From assembly GCA_905233565.1 (NCBI GenBank), contig CAJOCL010000008.1, positions 15,462-64,147 of the forward strand: a DNA stretch of 48,686 nt, read 5' to 3'. Both the position numbers and the translations under genes were made by a program. Origin of the DNA: an uncultured Synergistales bacterium. GTDB taxonomy: Bacteria > Synergistota > Synergistia > Synergistales > Aminobacteriaceae. This document shows positions 16,340 to 24,610 of this stretch, piece after piece. Under the pieces are notes generated by a model. The model was not told the origin of the DNA. It saw nothing but the letters and a program-made list of their open reading frames with translations, and searched no databases. Position 1 is the stretch's first letter; each line of letters starts with the position of its first letter.

Positions 16340-17712
16340 TTTTTGAAAAGTGAAATTACGGTCTCAACATGTGCCGTCTGCGGAAACATATCAAACGCCC
16401 TTACGCTCTCAATATTATATCCGTGTGATGATAAAATCCTGCAGTCCCTCGCAAGCGTTGCAGGGTTGCACGAGACGTATATTATTCTCTTAACGCAGAA
16501 ATCATTGACGGCTTCAAGCACTGACCTTTCACAGCCGTTACGGGGCGGATCCATCACAACAGCGTCATAATTATCTTTAAGTCCGCTGATTACGTCTTCG
16601 GATTTTCCGCATAATGCCCTTACGTTTGAAAAATTATTAGTTTCGAGGTTTCTGACGGCCATTTTTACGGCTCCCTTAAATTCCTCAACACTCGTAACAT
16701 TTTCTGATTTTTCGGCAAGCCAGCATGTTAAAGACCCCGTACCGCTGTAAAGTTCCAAGATATTTTTTGAACCTTCAGTTTTTGACGACACATAAGAAAA
16801 TAAGTTTTCAGCCTGACCCGTATTAACCTGAAAAAATGACGCTGTATCAAAATTCAGCTTATATTTTCCGAGACGTTCTGAGATTAAGCCAGAACCCGTC
16901 AGATTTTCCGTGTAATTCCCTAATATTACGTTGCCGGGCTTTGAGTTGTGATTTAGGGTGATTGTATCAGGGTGCGCCGAATTTCCCAGCAATGCGAGGG
17001 ATTTAACGTTTTTTGCTGACAGTTTGCCGTTAATGACGAATGATAACAGGCTTTCACCCGTATTGATCCCTGTCCGTGCTATTATGTGCCGTAATTTTCC
17101 GGTATTAGCGCGCTCATTGTAACCGTCAAAAGAATAGTGATTATTTTCTAGTCCGCTGAGAATTTTCCCGTAAATCTCATTTATTTTCACTGCATTAACG
17201 GGGCATTTCTTTATAAATTCGAGCCTGTGAGTTCCTGCCCTGTAAAACCCCGTAACAATTTTCCCGTTAATTCCCTGAACAGGAAAAGCCGCCTTATTCC
17301 TATATCCCCAAATTTCGGGAGATTTAACGCATTCCAAGCCGTCAAAAATTCCTGCTTCAAATCCCCCGATTCTTGTCATTGCGTCACGGACTAAACCGGA
17401 TTTAATTTCAAGCTGAGTTTTGTAATCTGCGTGCTGAAGCTGACAGCCCCCGCATTTGCCGTAATATCTGCATTTAGGGAAAACACGGCCTGATGATGAC
17501 TTTTCAACCGAAACGGTATCGGCAATCATGAAATCTTTTTTTCTTGAGACGATTTCAGCCCTTACTTTTTCGCCCGGCAAAGCACCCTGAACGAATACGA
17601 CACCGTCAGAAGTCCTTGAAATTCCCGTCCCGTCGCTTGAAAGCCCTGATATTTCAAAAATTTTTATATTGTTATTGATTATGGTGAACTCCTTCCCATT
17701 CAAAATTTTCAC
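16336..17712 (-). CDS. rlmD: 23S rRNA (uracil-5-)-methyltransferase RlmD/RumA type
   Basis: This is an SAM-dependent RNA methyltransferase with an N-terminal TRAM-like domain (V-F-V-Q-G-A-L-P-G-E) and a [4Fe-4S] cluster motif C-x5-C-G-G-C-Q-L-Q-H plus a later K-K-C-P. It also has the SAM fold L-E-L-Y-S-G-T-G-S-L and the catalytic region M-D-P-P-R-N-G then V-S-C-N-P. It methylates C5 of a uridine in 23S rRNA; paralogues act on tRNA (TrmFO-independent) or other rRNA sites. The start is uncertain. ATG 17787 would overlap lptB by 116 bases. I give GTG 17712 (41-base overlap), but the best ribosome-binding site, GGGAAGGAG (17697-17689), points to ATA 17682 or ATC 17679. Confidence 0.85.
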   Translation of the reverse strand: MKILNGKEFTIINNNIKIFEISGLSSDGTGISRTSDGVVFVQGALPGEKVRAEIVSRKKDFMIADTVSVEKSSSGRVFPKCRYYGKCGGCQLQHADYKTQLEIKSGLVRDAMTRIGGFEAGIFDGLECVKSPEIWGYRNKAAFPVQGINGKIVTGFYRAGTHRLEFIKKCPVNAVKINEIYGKILSGLENNHYSFDGYNERANTGKLRHIIARTGINTGESLLSFVINGKLSAKNVKSLALLGNSAHPDTITLNHNSKPGNVILGNYTENLTGSGLISERLGKYKLNFDTASFFQVNTGQAENLFSYVSSKTEGSKNILELYSGTGSLTCWLAEKSENVTSVEEFKGAVKMAVRNLETNNFSNVRALCGKSEDVISGLKDNYDAVVMDPPRNGCERSVLEAVNDFCVKRIIYVSCNPATLARDCRILSSHGYNIESVRAFDMFPQTAHVETVISLFKK

Positions 17713-18421
17713 CCAGATAAAATTTCCTTGCCAGTTCATTGCCTGCGACATCTTCGGGCGAGCCTGAAAGGAAAATTTTTCCGTCATGTATTAAATATGT
17801 CCTGTCAGTGATTGAAAGAGTTTCCCTGACGTTGTGATCCGTGATTAAAATTCCGTAGCCCTGAGATTTAAGCTCGTGTATCATGGACTGAATATCAGCA
17901 ACGGCGATCGGGTCAATTCCGCTGAACGGCTCATCAAGCAGTATAAATTTAGGTTTAAGCGTCAAAGCCCGTGCAATTTCAACGCGCCTGCGTTCACCGC
18001 CTGAAAGGGCGTAACCGTGAGTGTCGGCGATATGAGTAATCTTGAACTGTTCGAGGAGATTATCGGTTAATTCTTTAGCATTTTTCCTTTGTCCTGTTTC
18101 TTCCCAGACGAGATTAATATTTTCCCTTACGGTTAAATTTCTGAAGACTGAGGCTTCCTGAGGAAGATAGCCGATTCCTTTTCTTGCGCGTTCGTAAACG
18201 GGAAGTCCCGTAATCTCCTCCCCGTCAATCGTTACGGTTCCCGAGTCAGGCCGTATTAATCCTACAATCATGTAAAATGACGTTGTTTTGCCTGCACCGT
18301 TGGGGCCTAAAAGCCCGACAACCTCGCCTGCATTAACGTTAATGCTGACACCGCCTACGACAAGCCTGCCGCTGTAGCCTTTGCGTAAATCTGAGGCTTT
18401 AAGTTCGTTGTTAGAGTTCAT
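17672..18421 (-). CDS. lptB: LPS export ABC transporter ATP-binding protein LptB
   Basis: This 249-residue ABC ATPase has Walker A G-P-N-G-A-G-K-T-T, Q-loop Y-L-P-Q-E-A-S-V-F, signature L-S-G-G-E-R-R-R-V-E-I-A-R, Walker B F-I-L-L-D-E-P-F-S-G-I-D and switch His I-T-D-H-N-V. The D-E-P-F-S-G-I-D-P-I-A-V and Y-L-P-Q-E-A-S-V-F-R wording is typical of LptB, which powers lipopolysaccharide extraction from the inner membrane with LptFG. LptF and LptG are not in the window. The start overlaps lptA by four bases (ATGA). It supports a diderm, LPS-bearing envelope. Confidence 0.94.
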   Translation of the reverse strand: MNSNNELKASDLRKGYSGRLVVGGVSINVNAGEVVGLLGPNGAGKTTSFYMIVGLIRPDSGTVTIDGEEITGLPVYERARKGIGYLPQEASVFRNLTVRENINLVWEETGQRKNAKELTDNLLEQFKITHIADTHGYALSGGERRRVEIARALTLKPKFILLDEPFSGIDPIAVADIQSMIHELKSQGYGILITDHNVRETLSITDRTYLIHDGKIFLSGSPEDVAGNELARKFYLGENFEWEGVHHNQ

Positions 18422-19344
18422 TTTCTTCTTGTAGACCTCTTTCTTGGCTGCTGTTTGGGAGTATTTTTAGGCTTGATGTCTGAGCTTGCGGGCTTGGGCT
18501 TTCTTTCACGCGTAAGATCTATGGTTATCTCTGCGCGTTCAGAGTTTACTGTTCCCGTTTCATTTTTCCTCGTTAATCCTCCGAGTGCTTCGACCCTGTT
18601 CTGATCTGGGAAATAAACGACCGAGTCAGATCTCAAAGTCCTTCCCCCCTGAACAGCGACGACATGGCCGCTGACTACTATACTGCCTCTTGTAATCGAG
18701 TACAGAGCGTTATCGCCTTTCAGGCTTACGGGATCGCCGTTAGCTTTCGGACGGCCTTTAATCCAGACGCCTTTTTTTGCCGTAAGTTCGTGCAGCTCAC
18801 CGCCCTTTAATACGCCCTCGATTGAGTCAGCACCGAAACTCAAGCCTCTTGACGTGTCCTCAAGGTTATGAGCTTTGACGATCCAGAATTTAGTCTGCCT
18901 GTCTCTTCCTGAAGGTGTATCAATTCCGCCAAGCCCCGTAATTGTCAGACGGTCGGCATCAAGTTTCATTGTTCCCATGCTTCCTATTACCCTGCCTTGA
19001 AATTTACAGCTCGGAATTTCAAGAAAAGACAGGAAAAGGCTGCCTGCTTTCAGGGAAATTTTATCGCCGTACCATTTTCCTGAGGCGTTTATGCCCTTGT
19101 CGAAATTGACCTCTCTTTTGTCAACATTCCCTGAGCCTTCGGGGGCTGTAACTTTCAGTTCTCCGGCCGTGATTATAACGTTGCCTTCAGCTAAAAAGTC
19201 GCCCGTTTCTGCGTCGAATCTCATTCTGTTTGCTGACAGCGTAGCCTGATCCGGCATTGCTGACTCATCTATTGCATAACATGTGAGCGGCGTGTACAGA
19301 CATGCAATAATCAGAATTAGAATGATAAATATTTTCCGTGTCAT
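18418..19344 (-). CDS. lptA: LptA/OstA-like periplasmic LPS transport protein
   Basis: This 308-residue protein has a signal peptide (about 1-25, ending C-Y-A) and then OstA/LptA-type beta-jellyroll repeats (S-A-N-R-M-R-F-D-A-E-T-G-D-F-L-A-E-G-N-V; later L-R-S-D-S-V-V-Y-F-P-D-Q-N-R-V-E-A). It would bridge LPS across the periplasm. It is longer than E. coli LptA (about 185 residues), so it may combine LptA and LptC-like segments. It ends in a very basic Pro/Lys/Arg tail (last 35 residues), which is unusual. GAAGGAG lies about ten bases before ATG 19344. It is the first gene of the run leading to cobQ. The promoter should lie in 19345-19408 but is not obvious. Confidence 0.85.
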   Translation of the reverse strand: MTRKIFIILILIIACLYTPLTCYAIDESAMPDQATLSANRMRFDAETGDFLAEGNVIITAGELKVTAPEGSGNVDKREVNFDKGINASGKWYGDKISLKAGSLFLSFLEIPSCKFQGRVIGSMGTMKLDADRLTITGLGGIDTPSGRDRQTKFWIVKAHNLEDTSRGLSFGADSIEGVLKGGELHELTAKKGVWIKGRPKANGDPVSLKGDNALYSITRGSIVVSGHVVAVQGGRTLRSDSVVYFPDQNRVEALGGLTRKNETGTVNSERAEITIDLTRERKPKPASSDIKPKNTPKQQPRKRSTRRK

Positions 19345-19408
19345 TTGGTATTTTCTCCTTCTGCATCGTGTAAAATAAATATATCATAAATTATTAAGGT
19401 TGAAAGTG

Positions 19409-19441
19409 AAAAAAATACCCCCAGAGTATTTACTGGAGGTA
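19409..19441 (-). terminator. Rho-independent terminator of glpFK
   Basis: On the minus strand TACCTCCAG (19441-19433) pairs with CTGGGGGTA (19424-19416), one G-T wobble, with an 8-base loop, followed by seven T (19415-19409). It lies 27 bases after the glpK stop and insulates the lptA operon. Confidence 0.9.
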
Positions 19442-19467
19442 AAGAATCTATGATAAATAGCGTTAGT

Positions 19468-21090
19468 TTACTCAGTCCAAGCCCTCGATTTTTCGACGGC
19501 TTTTTTCCATCCTGCGTAGGCTTTTTCGCGTTCATCATCTTCAAGCTCAGGCACAAATTTATGATCCTGAGCCCAGTTTGCGCGAATATCGCCCTCATCT
19601 TTCCAGAAACCGACAGCCAGCCCCGCAGCATAAGCCGCGCCGAGTGCAGTTGTCTCATTAACGACGGGACGGACGACATCAGCACCGAGAATATCAGCCT
19701 GAAGCTGCATCAGAAGATTATTGACGACCGCTCCGCCGTCAACTTTGAGAGCCGTTAATTTTTTGCCTGAGTCCTTCTCCATAGCCTCTATGACATCTCT
19801 TGTCTGATAGCATAAACTTTCAAGAGTTGCCCTGATAAAATGTTCTTTCCTGACGTAACGGGTTAATCCGACTATTGCGCCCCTTGCGGTCATGTCCCAG
19901 TAAGGAGCGAACAGGCCTGAGAATGCAGGGACGAAATAAATACCTGCCGAGTCTTCAACTTTTCCTGCGTAATATTCGGTAACTGGGGCATCGTCTATAA
20001 TTTTCAGATTATCCCTGAGCCACTGAATAGCCGCGCCTGCAATGGCAATAGATCCCTCAAGGGCGTAATGGCATTTTCCCTTTTCGCGCGAATAAAAAGC
20101 TGTCGTTAAAAGCCCGTTCTTTGAAGGTATGGGCTTGTCGCCGATATTCATGAGCATGAAGCAGCCTGTTCCGTAAGTATTCTTTGCTTCGCCCTCGCTT
20201 AAACATGCCTGTCCGAACAACGCCGCCTGCTGGTCGCCCAAATCTCCCGAAACCGGGATTTCAGCGCCGAAAGGCCCGTTCTTGTCAGTCATTCCGTAAA
20301 CTGTGCTTGAGGGCATAATCTTGGGAAGCATTGAGGACGGTATCTGTAACTCTTTCATCATTGTTTCGTCCCATTCACACGTTTCAATATTCATGAGAAG
20401 AGTACGTGAAGCGTTTGAAACGTCCGTAACATGAACACCGCCGTTTACTCCGCCCGTTAAGTTCCAGATGAGCCATGTATCAGTATTTCCGAAAAGAAGC
20501 TCTCCTTTTTCGGCTTTTTCGCGCGCTCCGGGAACGTTGTCGAGTATCCAGCGGATTTTTGTCCCTGAAAAATAAGGGTTGATTAACAGTCCCGTTATGT
20601 CCTTGACTTTGCCTTCACCTTTTTCGTTCTGATTCCAGCCGGGTTTTTTGAGCCATTCCGAACAAAAATCCTGAGTTCTCGTACACTGCCACACTATAGC
20701 GTTGTAAATCGGCTTTCCCGTTGATTTTTCCCAGACAACGGTTGTTTCGCGCTGGTTAGTGATACCGACTGCGGCGATCTCTTCGGGCTTTGCGTCAACG
20801 GCGTTCATTGCTGCGCGTATAACGTCCTGAGTTCTGCTCCATATTTCCATCGGGTTATGTTCGACCCAGCCGGGCTGCGGGAATATCTGTTCATGTTCCA
20901 TCTGATAAGAACCTGCCGGCCTTCCGTCTTTCGTGAAGAGCATACAGCGGGTGCTTGTTGTTCCCTGATCTATGGCGGCTACGTATTTTTTTCCTGAAAT
21001 TTTCGGCATTGAAAAATCTGCCTCCTGTTTGATTTCTTGTTTAACTGTCGGAGTTTTTATCGTTTTTACCTTAAATAATTTTAATGACAT
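19468..21090 (-). CDS. glpK: Glycerol kinase
   Basis: This FGGY-family kinase phosphorylates glycerol to sn-glycerol-3-phosphate. Motifs are [33 protein letters not shown] and [12 protein letters not shown]. From ATG 21090 the protein has 540 residues, about 30 more than usual at the N-terminus. AGGAG lies nine bases upstream of that start. A second ATG at 21009 has a perfect AGGAGG 11 bases upstream and gives [11 protein letters not shown], the normal family start (513 residues). Both are possible. It lies downstream of glpF in one operon. A short AAAAGC/GCTTTT hairpin in the gap (21114-21132) might attenuate. Confidence 0.94.
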   Translation of the reverse strand: MSLKLFKVKTIKTPTVKQEIKQEADFSMPKISGKKYVAAIDQGTTSTRCMLFTKDGRPAGSYQMEHEQIFPQPGWVEHNPMEIWSRTQDVIRAAMNAVDAKPEEIAAVGITNQRETTVVWEKSTGKPIYNAIVWQCTRTQDFCSEWLKKPGWNQNEKGEGKVKDITGLLINPYFSGTKIRWILDNVPGAREKAEKGELLFGNTDTWLIWNLTGGVNGGVHVTDVSNASRTLLMNIETCEWDETMMKELQIPSSMLPKIMPSSTVYGMTDKNGPFGAEIPVSGDLGDQQAALFGQACLSEGEAKNTYGTGCFMLMNIGDKPIPSKNGLLTTAFYSREKGKCHYALEGSIAIAGAAIQWLRDNLKIIDDAPVTEYYAGKVEDSAGIYFVPAFSGLFAPYWDMTARGAIVGLTRYVRKEHFIRATLESLCYQTRDVIEAMEKDSGKKLTALKVDGGAVVNNLLMQLQADILGADVVRPVVNETTALGAAYAAGLAVGFWKDEGDIRANWAQDHKFVPELEDDEREKAYAGWKKAVEKSRAWTE

Positions 21091-21137
21091 TGTCTTTAAC
21101 TCCTAAAATTACGAAAAGCGCGGGGGGCTTTTTTGAG

Positions 21138-21893
21138 CTACATTATTCCGCAGGCGTGGCAGAAGAAATAAGCGCAGACTGCACCGATTAACGGACCGAC
21201 AACGGGAACCCATGAATAACCCCAGTCTGAATCTCTCTTGCCTGGAATCGGAAGGACGAAATGCGCGATTCTGGGTGATAAGTCTCTTGCCGGGTTTAGG
21301 GCGTAACCTGTAGGGCCGCCGAGTGCCGCTCCCAGACCGTAGATTATGCCGGCAACCAAGAATGTGCCTACTCCGGGCGTGAATCCCGACTTTGTCGCAA
21401 CACCCTCAGAGAATACGCACATTATCAGCGTAACAAGGAAGAACGTAGCGATTGCCTCAGTCAGGCAGCAGCAGGGGAGGCTGCGCTCAGCTTCGCTCTT
21501 GTTGGGAGCCGTGCAGAACACTGCGAGCTGTGAATTGGGATCTGAACCCTTCCAGTGATTCAGATACGCAAGCCAGACTACAACGCCGCCGCAGAATCCG
21601 CCGATCATCTGAGCGATTATGACGCTGATAGCCGCGCCCCATGTCGGGTAAGTTCCTGCGAGTGTTTTTGCAACGGTAACAACGGGGTTGAGATCAGCTT
21701 CAGGCGAACCGAGACCATTTGCGGCGAAGACTCCCAGACCTACCGCCCAAGCCCAGCCCCAGCAGATATGAACCCAGTCGGAGCCGTTAGCTTTTGAGTC
21801 TTTCAGGACTAAGTTAGCAACGTTGCCGTCTCCGAAAACAACAAGTACAAGTGTTCCGAAAAATTCTCCTAATACGGGTCCTTGTGTAAACAT
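21138..21893 (-). CDS. glpF: Glycerol uptake facilitator (aquaglyceroporin, MIP family)
   Basis: This 251-residue membrane channel has about six TM helices and two re-entrant NPA boxes. The second is canonical (A-L-N-P-A-R-D-L-S-P-R, with the selectivity-filter Arg). The first is N-P-V (residues 69-71, context E-A-D-L-N-P-V-V-T) instead of H-L-N-P-A. Ala-to-Val at this box occurs in divergent MIP proteins and may alter pore packing. The channel passes glycerol for GlpK downstream. AGGAGG lies about 13 bases before ATG 21893. A promoter with good -35 and -10 boxes lies upstream. Confidence 0.93.
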   Translation of the reverse strand: MFTQGPVLGEFFGTLVLVVFGDGNVANLVLKDSKANGSDWVHICWGWAWAVGLGVFAANGLGSPEADLNPVVTVAKTLAGTYPTWGAAISVIIAQMIGGFCGGVVVWLAYLNHWKGSDPNSQLAVFCTAPNKSEAERSLPCCCLTEAIATFFLVTLIMCVFSEGVATKSGFTPGVGTFLVAGIIYGLGAALGGPTGYALNPARDLSPRIAHFVLPIPGKRDSDWGYSWVPVVGPLIGAVCAYFFCHACGIM

Positions 21894-21937
21894 GATGTTA
21901 AAAAAGCCTCCTGAATGAAATGAAAATTATTGTTTTT

Positions 21938-21965
21938 ATTTTAGTGCATTGTTATTTTATGGCAA
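21938..21965 (-). promoter_or_regulatory. Sigma-70-type promoter for glpFK
   Basis: On the minus strand TTGCCA (21965-21960), a 16-base spacer and TAAAAT (21943-21938) match the -35 and -10 consensus at five of six bases each, 45 bases before the glpF ATG. Its -35 box abuts the candidate -35 of the divergent flavoprotein gene. Confidence 0.6.
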
Positions 21966-21994
21966 TTAGAAATTTTGCTGTATTAATTTATAAT
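21966..21994 (+). promoter_or_regulatory. Candidate promoter for the exported flavoprotein gene
   Basis: TATAAT (21989-21994) is perfect. TTAGAA (21966-21971) at 17-base spacing is a poor -35 box. It lies 38 bases before ATG 22032, which also has a strong AGGAGG at nine-base spacing. Confidence 0.4.
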
Positions 21995-22031
21995 AAATAA
22001 TAAACAAAACTTAAACAGGAGGTTAAAAGTC

Positions 22032-23999
22032 ATGCACAAAAAAATTCTGTGTAAAGCCGTCATTTTCACCATAATAATAACGCTCTCAGCATTCCCGGCA
22101 AATGCTGTCGAGGTTAAGGACAATTACGACATAATCATAGCCGGAGCGGGAACGGGCGGAATCTCAGCGGCAATTCAGGCAGCATCAATGGGAGTTGAAG
22201 TTCTTGTTATTGAGCCGTCCTCAATGCTCGGAGGTCAGGCAATCGCTGCAGGTGTCTCAAATATGGACGATTTCAGCTCACAGTCAAGCGGAATATATGC
22301 CGAGTTAATAAGCCGTGTTGAGGAATATTATTCAGCAAGAGGAAAATCAATTCATACTACTTACTGGGACACATGGCACAGAGCCTTTGAGCCTCATATA
22401 GGCCGCAAAATTCTTAATGAAATGGCCAGAGGTGAGGACGCGCCCGACATTATATACAGGTCGGAAATTATAGCGGTCGGGAAAGAAAAAGTCATTTCAG
22501 TAACGGGTGAAAACATCAGCGAGGCTCCCAGAATTAACAGCGTCATCGTAAGAACTCCTGAAGGAGTAAAAAATATAACCTGCAAAATCCTCATAGACGC
22601 TACAGAATACGGTGACATACTGCCTCTTTCGGGGGCTGATTACAGGGCAGGAAACTCAATAACGCCGAATATAAATCCTGATGCAATGATTCAGGATATA
22701 ACATGGACGGCCGTTATACGGAAATACCCGGACGGAATACCCGAACATCTGCGCCCGAAAACTCCGCTTCCCAGTTACGATATGGAACGTTACAATTTTG
22801 TCAATTATGTTACGAAAGACGGCTCAAGTTTCATGGGAGTATTTCCCGTTAAAATCCCCGTCAACGTAATCTCACACAATGCCTACAGAGGATTACCCGA
22901 TTCATTTTCAGAATATAATTACGATGCCTCGCCGCATAACTGGCACTTAATCACGAAAACAAGCATAAACTGGGCGAATGATTTTCCGGGTCAGTCGAAA
23001 TGGGGGAAGAAGTACGGACTTCCCGTTTCATATCTTGAGGACAGGAATTTACGGAAAAGGGCAGAAAGGGACGCGCTCATAAAAACCCTGAATTTTATAT
23101 GGTACATGCAGAACGAATTAGGCGAGTCATGGTCAGTTGACGAGAACGAATACGACGAATTACAGGAAGCCGCGAAAGATTTTCCGGCTGAATGGCAGGT
23201 TATCGCCCGGCATTTGCCGCCGGTTCCTTACGTCAGGGAATCAAGAAGGGGAGTAGGCATTCACACTTTGATTTCAGAGGAACTTTTCAAAAATTCAGAG
23301 AGCTACAGAACCGGAAACGGCAACAATGAATTTCAGGATGCAATAGCTACGGGCTGTTACATGCTTGATTTACATCATACGGATATAGATGCTGACATGG
23401 AGGCTGATTTGGGCGAAAAAGCGGCATATATACAGCAGCACAAGCCCATTCATGATTTTCAGGTGCCTATGAGCATTTTAATTCCGAAGAGTGTTGACGG
23501 GCTTTTATTTGCCGAAAAAAATCTCTCAATGTCGCGCCTTGTTTCGGGAGCGTTGAGGCTTCAGCCGATTACGATGATGACCGGGCAGGCTGCGGGGGCA
23601 TTGGCAGCCGTTGCGGTAATCCGTAACATTCAGCCGAGATTCGTAAAGCCCCTGCACGTTCAGGCTGCTTTGCTGAAATCAGGCGTTAATCTGACGTTAT
23701 GCCCGTATTCAGATGTTCCGCCGGGTCATAAATATTACGCAGGCGTTCAGATTTCAAATCTCTACAGGCTTTTAGAGCCGAAGAAATATCCCGTTGTTCA
23801 GTCAAGAGATATTCAGGTTGAAAAGCCCGAAGAATTTACGGGAATTTTCGGAGTTGATGAGATTCTCAGCACTGAGGAAAGAAATTCATTAATGAAACGC
23901 GCCGAAGAGATTTCAGGGACACCGATAACACTTCCTGAAGGGAATATAACACGCGGTGAAGCTGTTGATTTTGTCGTAAAGGAAATCGAAAAGTTATAG
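22032..23999 (+). CDS. Exported FAD-dependent oxidoreductase with SLH-like C-terminus
   Basis: The protein has 655 residues. A signal peptide (1-25, F-P-A-N-A) precedes an FAD fold (I-I-I-A-G-A-G-T-G-G-I-S-A-A, glycines 38-43; later E-P-S-S-M-L-G-G-Q). The FAD_oxidored (PF12831-like) family region follows, with a second FAD contact near M-T-G-Q-A-A-G-A-L. From about 557 the sequence P-Y-S-D-V-P-P-G-H-K-Y-Y-A-G-V-Q-I-S-N-L and, at the end, I-T-R-G-E-A-V-D-F-V-V-K-E-I resemble S-layer-homology repeats. A surface- or periplasm-located flavoenzyme is inferred. Substrate is unknown; this family includes proteins annotated as xanthan lyase or fumarate-reductase-like without proof. It is a monocistron with its own promoter and terminator. 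Confidence 0.8.
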   Translation: MHKKILCKAVIFTIIITLSAFPANAVEVKDNYDIIIAGAGTGGISAAIQAASMGVEVLVIEPSSMLGGQAIAAGVSNMDDFSSQSSGIYAELISRVEEYYSARGKSIHTTYWDTWHRAFEPHIGRKILNEMARGEDAPDIIYRSEIIAVGKEKVISVTGENISEAPRINSVIVRTPEGVKNITCKILIDATEYGDILPLSGADYRAGNSITPNINPDAMIQDITWTAVIRKYPDGIPEHLRPKTPLPSYDMERYNFVNYVTKDGSSFMGVFPVKIPVNVISHNAYRGLPDSFSEYNYDASPHNWHLITKTSINWANDFPGQSKWGKKYGLPVSYLEDRNLRKRAERDALIKTLNFIWYMQNELGESWSVDENEYDELQEAAKDFPAEWQVIARHLPPVPYVRESRRGVGIHTLISEELFKNSESYRTGNGNNEFQDAIATGCYMLDLHHTDIDADMEADLGEKAAYIQQHKPIHDFQVPMSILIPKSVDGLLFAEKNLSMSRLVSGALRLQPITMMTGQAAGALAAVAVIRNIQPRFVKPLHVQAALLKSGVNLTLCPYSDVPPGHKYYAGVQISNLYRLLEPKKYPVVQSRDIQVEKPEEFTGIFGVDEILSTEERNSLMKRAEEISGTPITLPEGNITRGEAVDFVVKEIEKL

Positions 24000-24010
24000 C
24001 ATTAAAAAAC

Positions 24011-24050
24011 GGGGGAGACGTTCAAAAATTGCCTCCCTCTTTTATTTTAT
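24011..24050. terminator. Bidirectional terminator between convergent genes
   Basis: GGGGGAG (24011-24017) pairs with CTCCCTC (24033-24039), with one wobble pair. On the plus strand it is followed by TTTTATTTTAT, and on the minus strand by GTTTTTTAAT. It can end both the flavoprotein gene and the mfd operon. Confidence 0.8.
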
Positions 24051-24607
24051 ATACATTTGTCGAAAATTATTTCTTTAACATGAGAGATTACGGCATCGAT
24101 ATTTTTCCCCGTATCTATGGTTACTGTTCTTGATGTCAGGCCGAGAGCGTCAATACATTCGTCTATTTTGTCGCCTACCCTTGAATGAAAATCGACCGCC
24201 CAGTCTTTATTATTGCTGAATGTTTTTGTCCTCAGGTGCATTTGTTCGGGCGTTGTGTGAAGCCTTATCCCCCATGCCGTATTTATTAAAGGCGATGTCT
24301 TCATGAGAGCGAGAAGACGGTTAAAACTTTTCGGATTTCTTACGGCTACATATGCGAGATTGCCGGGATGCCATGTTTCAGAAATTGAAACGCCGGGCAT
24401 TTTTGAGAATTTCAGATCGCGTTCAAGCTCCATTTTCGTTAAGTCGATTTCAAAAGCCTCATCTCTTTGATCCGGTATATATTTATGTTTATAGAATAAT
24501 TCCTTGCCTATTTCGTAGCCGCAGCCCGTAATTATATTATCCCGTTCAAGGGCGCGCAATATGGTTGTCTTGCCGCTTGCATGAGGGCCGCATATGAACA
24601 TGAACAT
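24047..24607 (-). CDS. Small P-loop NTPase / nucleoside- or AAA-type kinase-like protein
   Basis: This 186-residue protein has Walker A G-P-H-A-S-G-K-T-T at residues 7-15 and no TM segment. The size and order of elements (P-loop, an S-E-T-W-H-P-G-N-L-A-Y stretch in the middle that could be a DRx-like or lid region, Arg/Lys-rich helices, then an I-D-T-G motif near the end) resemble deoxynucleoside-kinase or AAA_28-like folds. I do not recognise a specific family. It starts three bases after the mfd stop, so it is probably co-transcribed. Whether it serves nucleotide salvage or repair is unknown. Confidence 0.65.
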   Translation of the reverse strand: MFMFICGPHASGKTTILRALERDNIITGCGYEIGKELFYKHKYIPDQRDEAFEIDLTKMELERDLKFSKMPGVSISETWHPGNLAYVAVRNPKSFNRLLALMKTSPLINTAWGIRLHTTPEQMHLRTKTFSNNKDWAVDFHSRVGDKIDECIDALGLTSRTVTIDTGKNIDAVISHVKEIIFDKCI

Positions 24608-24610
24608 AAT

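Noticed and set aside
19345-19467. Cobalamin riboswitch in the leader of the lptA-cobQ run
   Set aside because: The space is short and taken up by the glpFK terminator and an AT-rich stretch; no B12-box-like sequence was recognised.
19341-19685. Minus-strand open frame of 114 residues overlapping the end of glpK
   Set aside because: It reads glpK in another frame and crosses the strong glpFK terminator.
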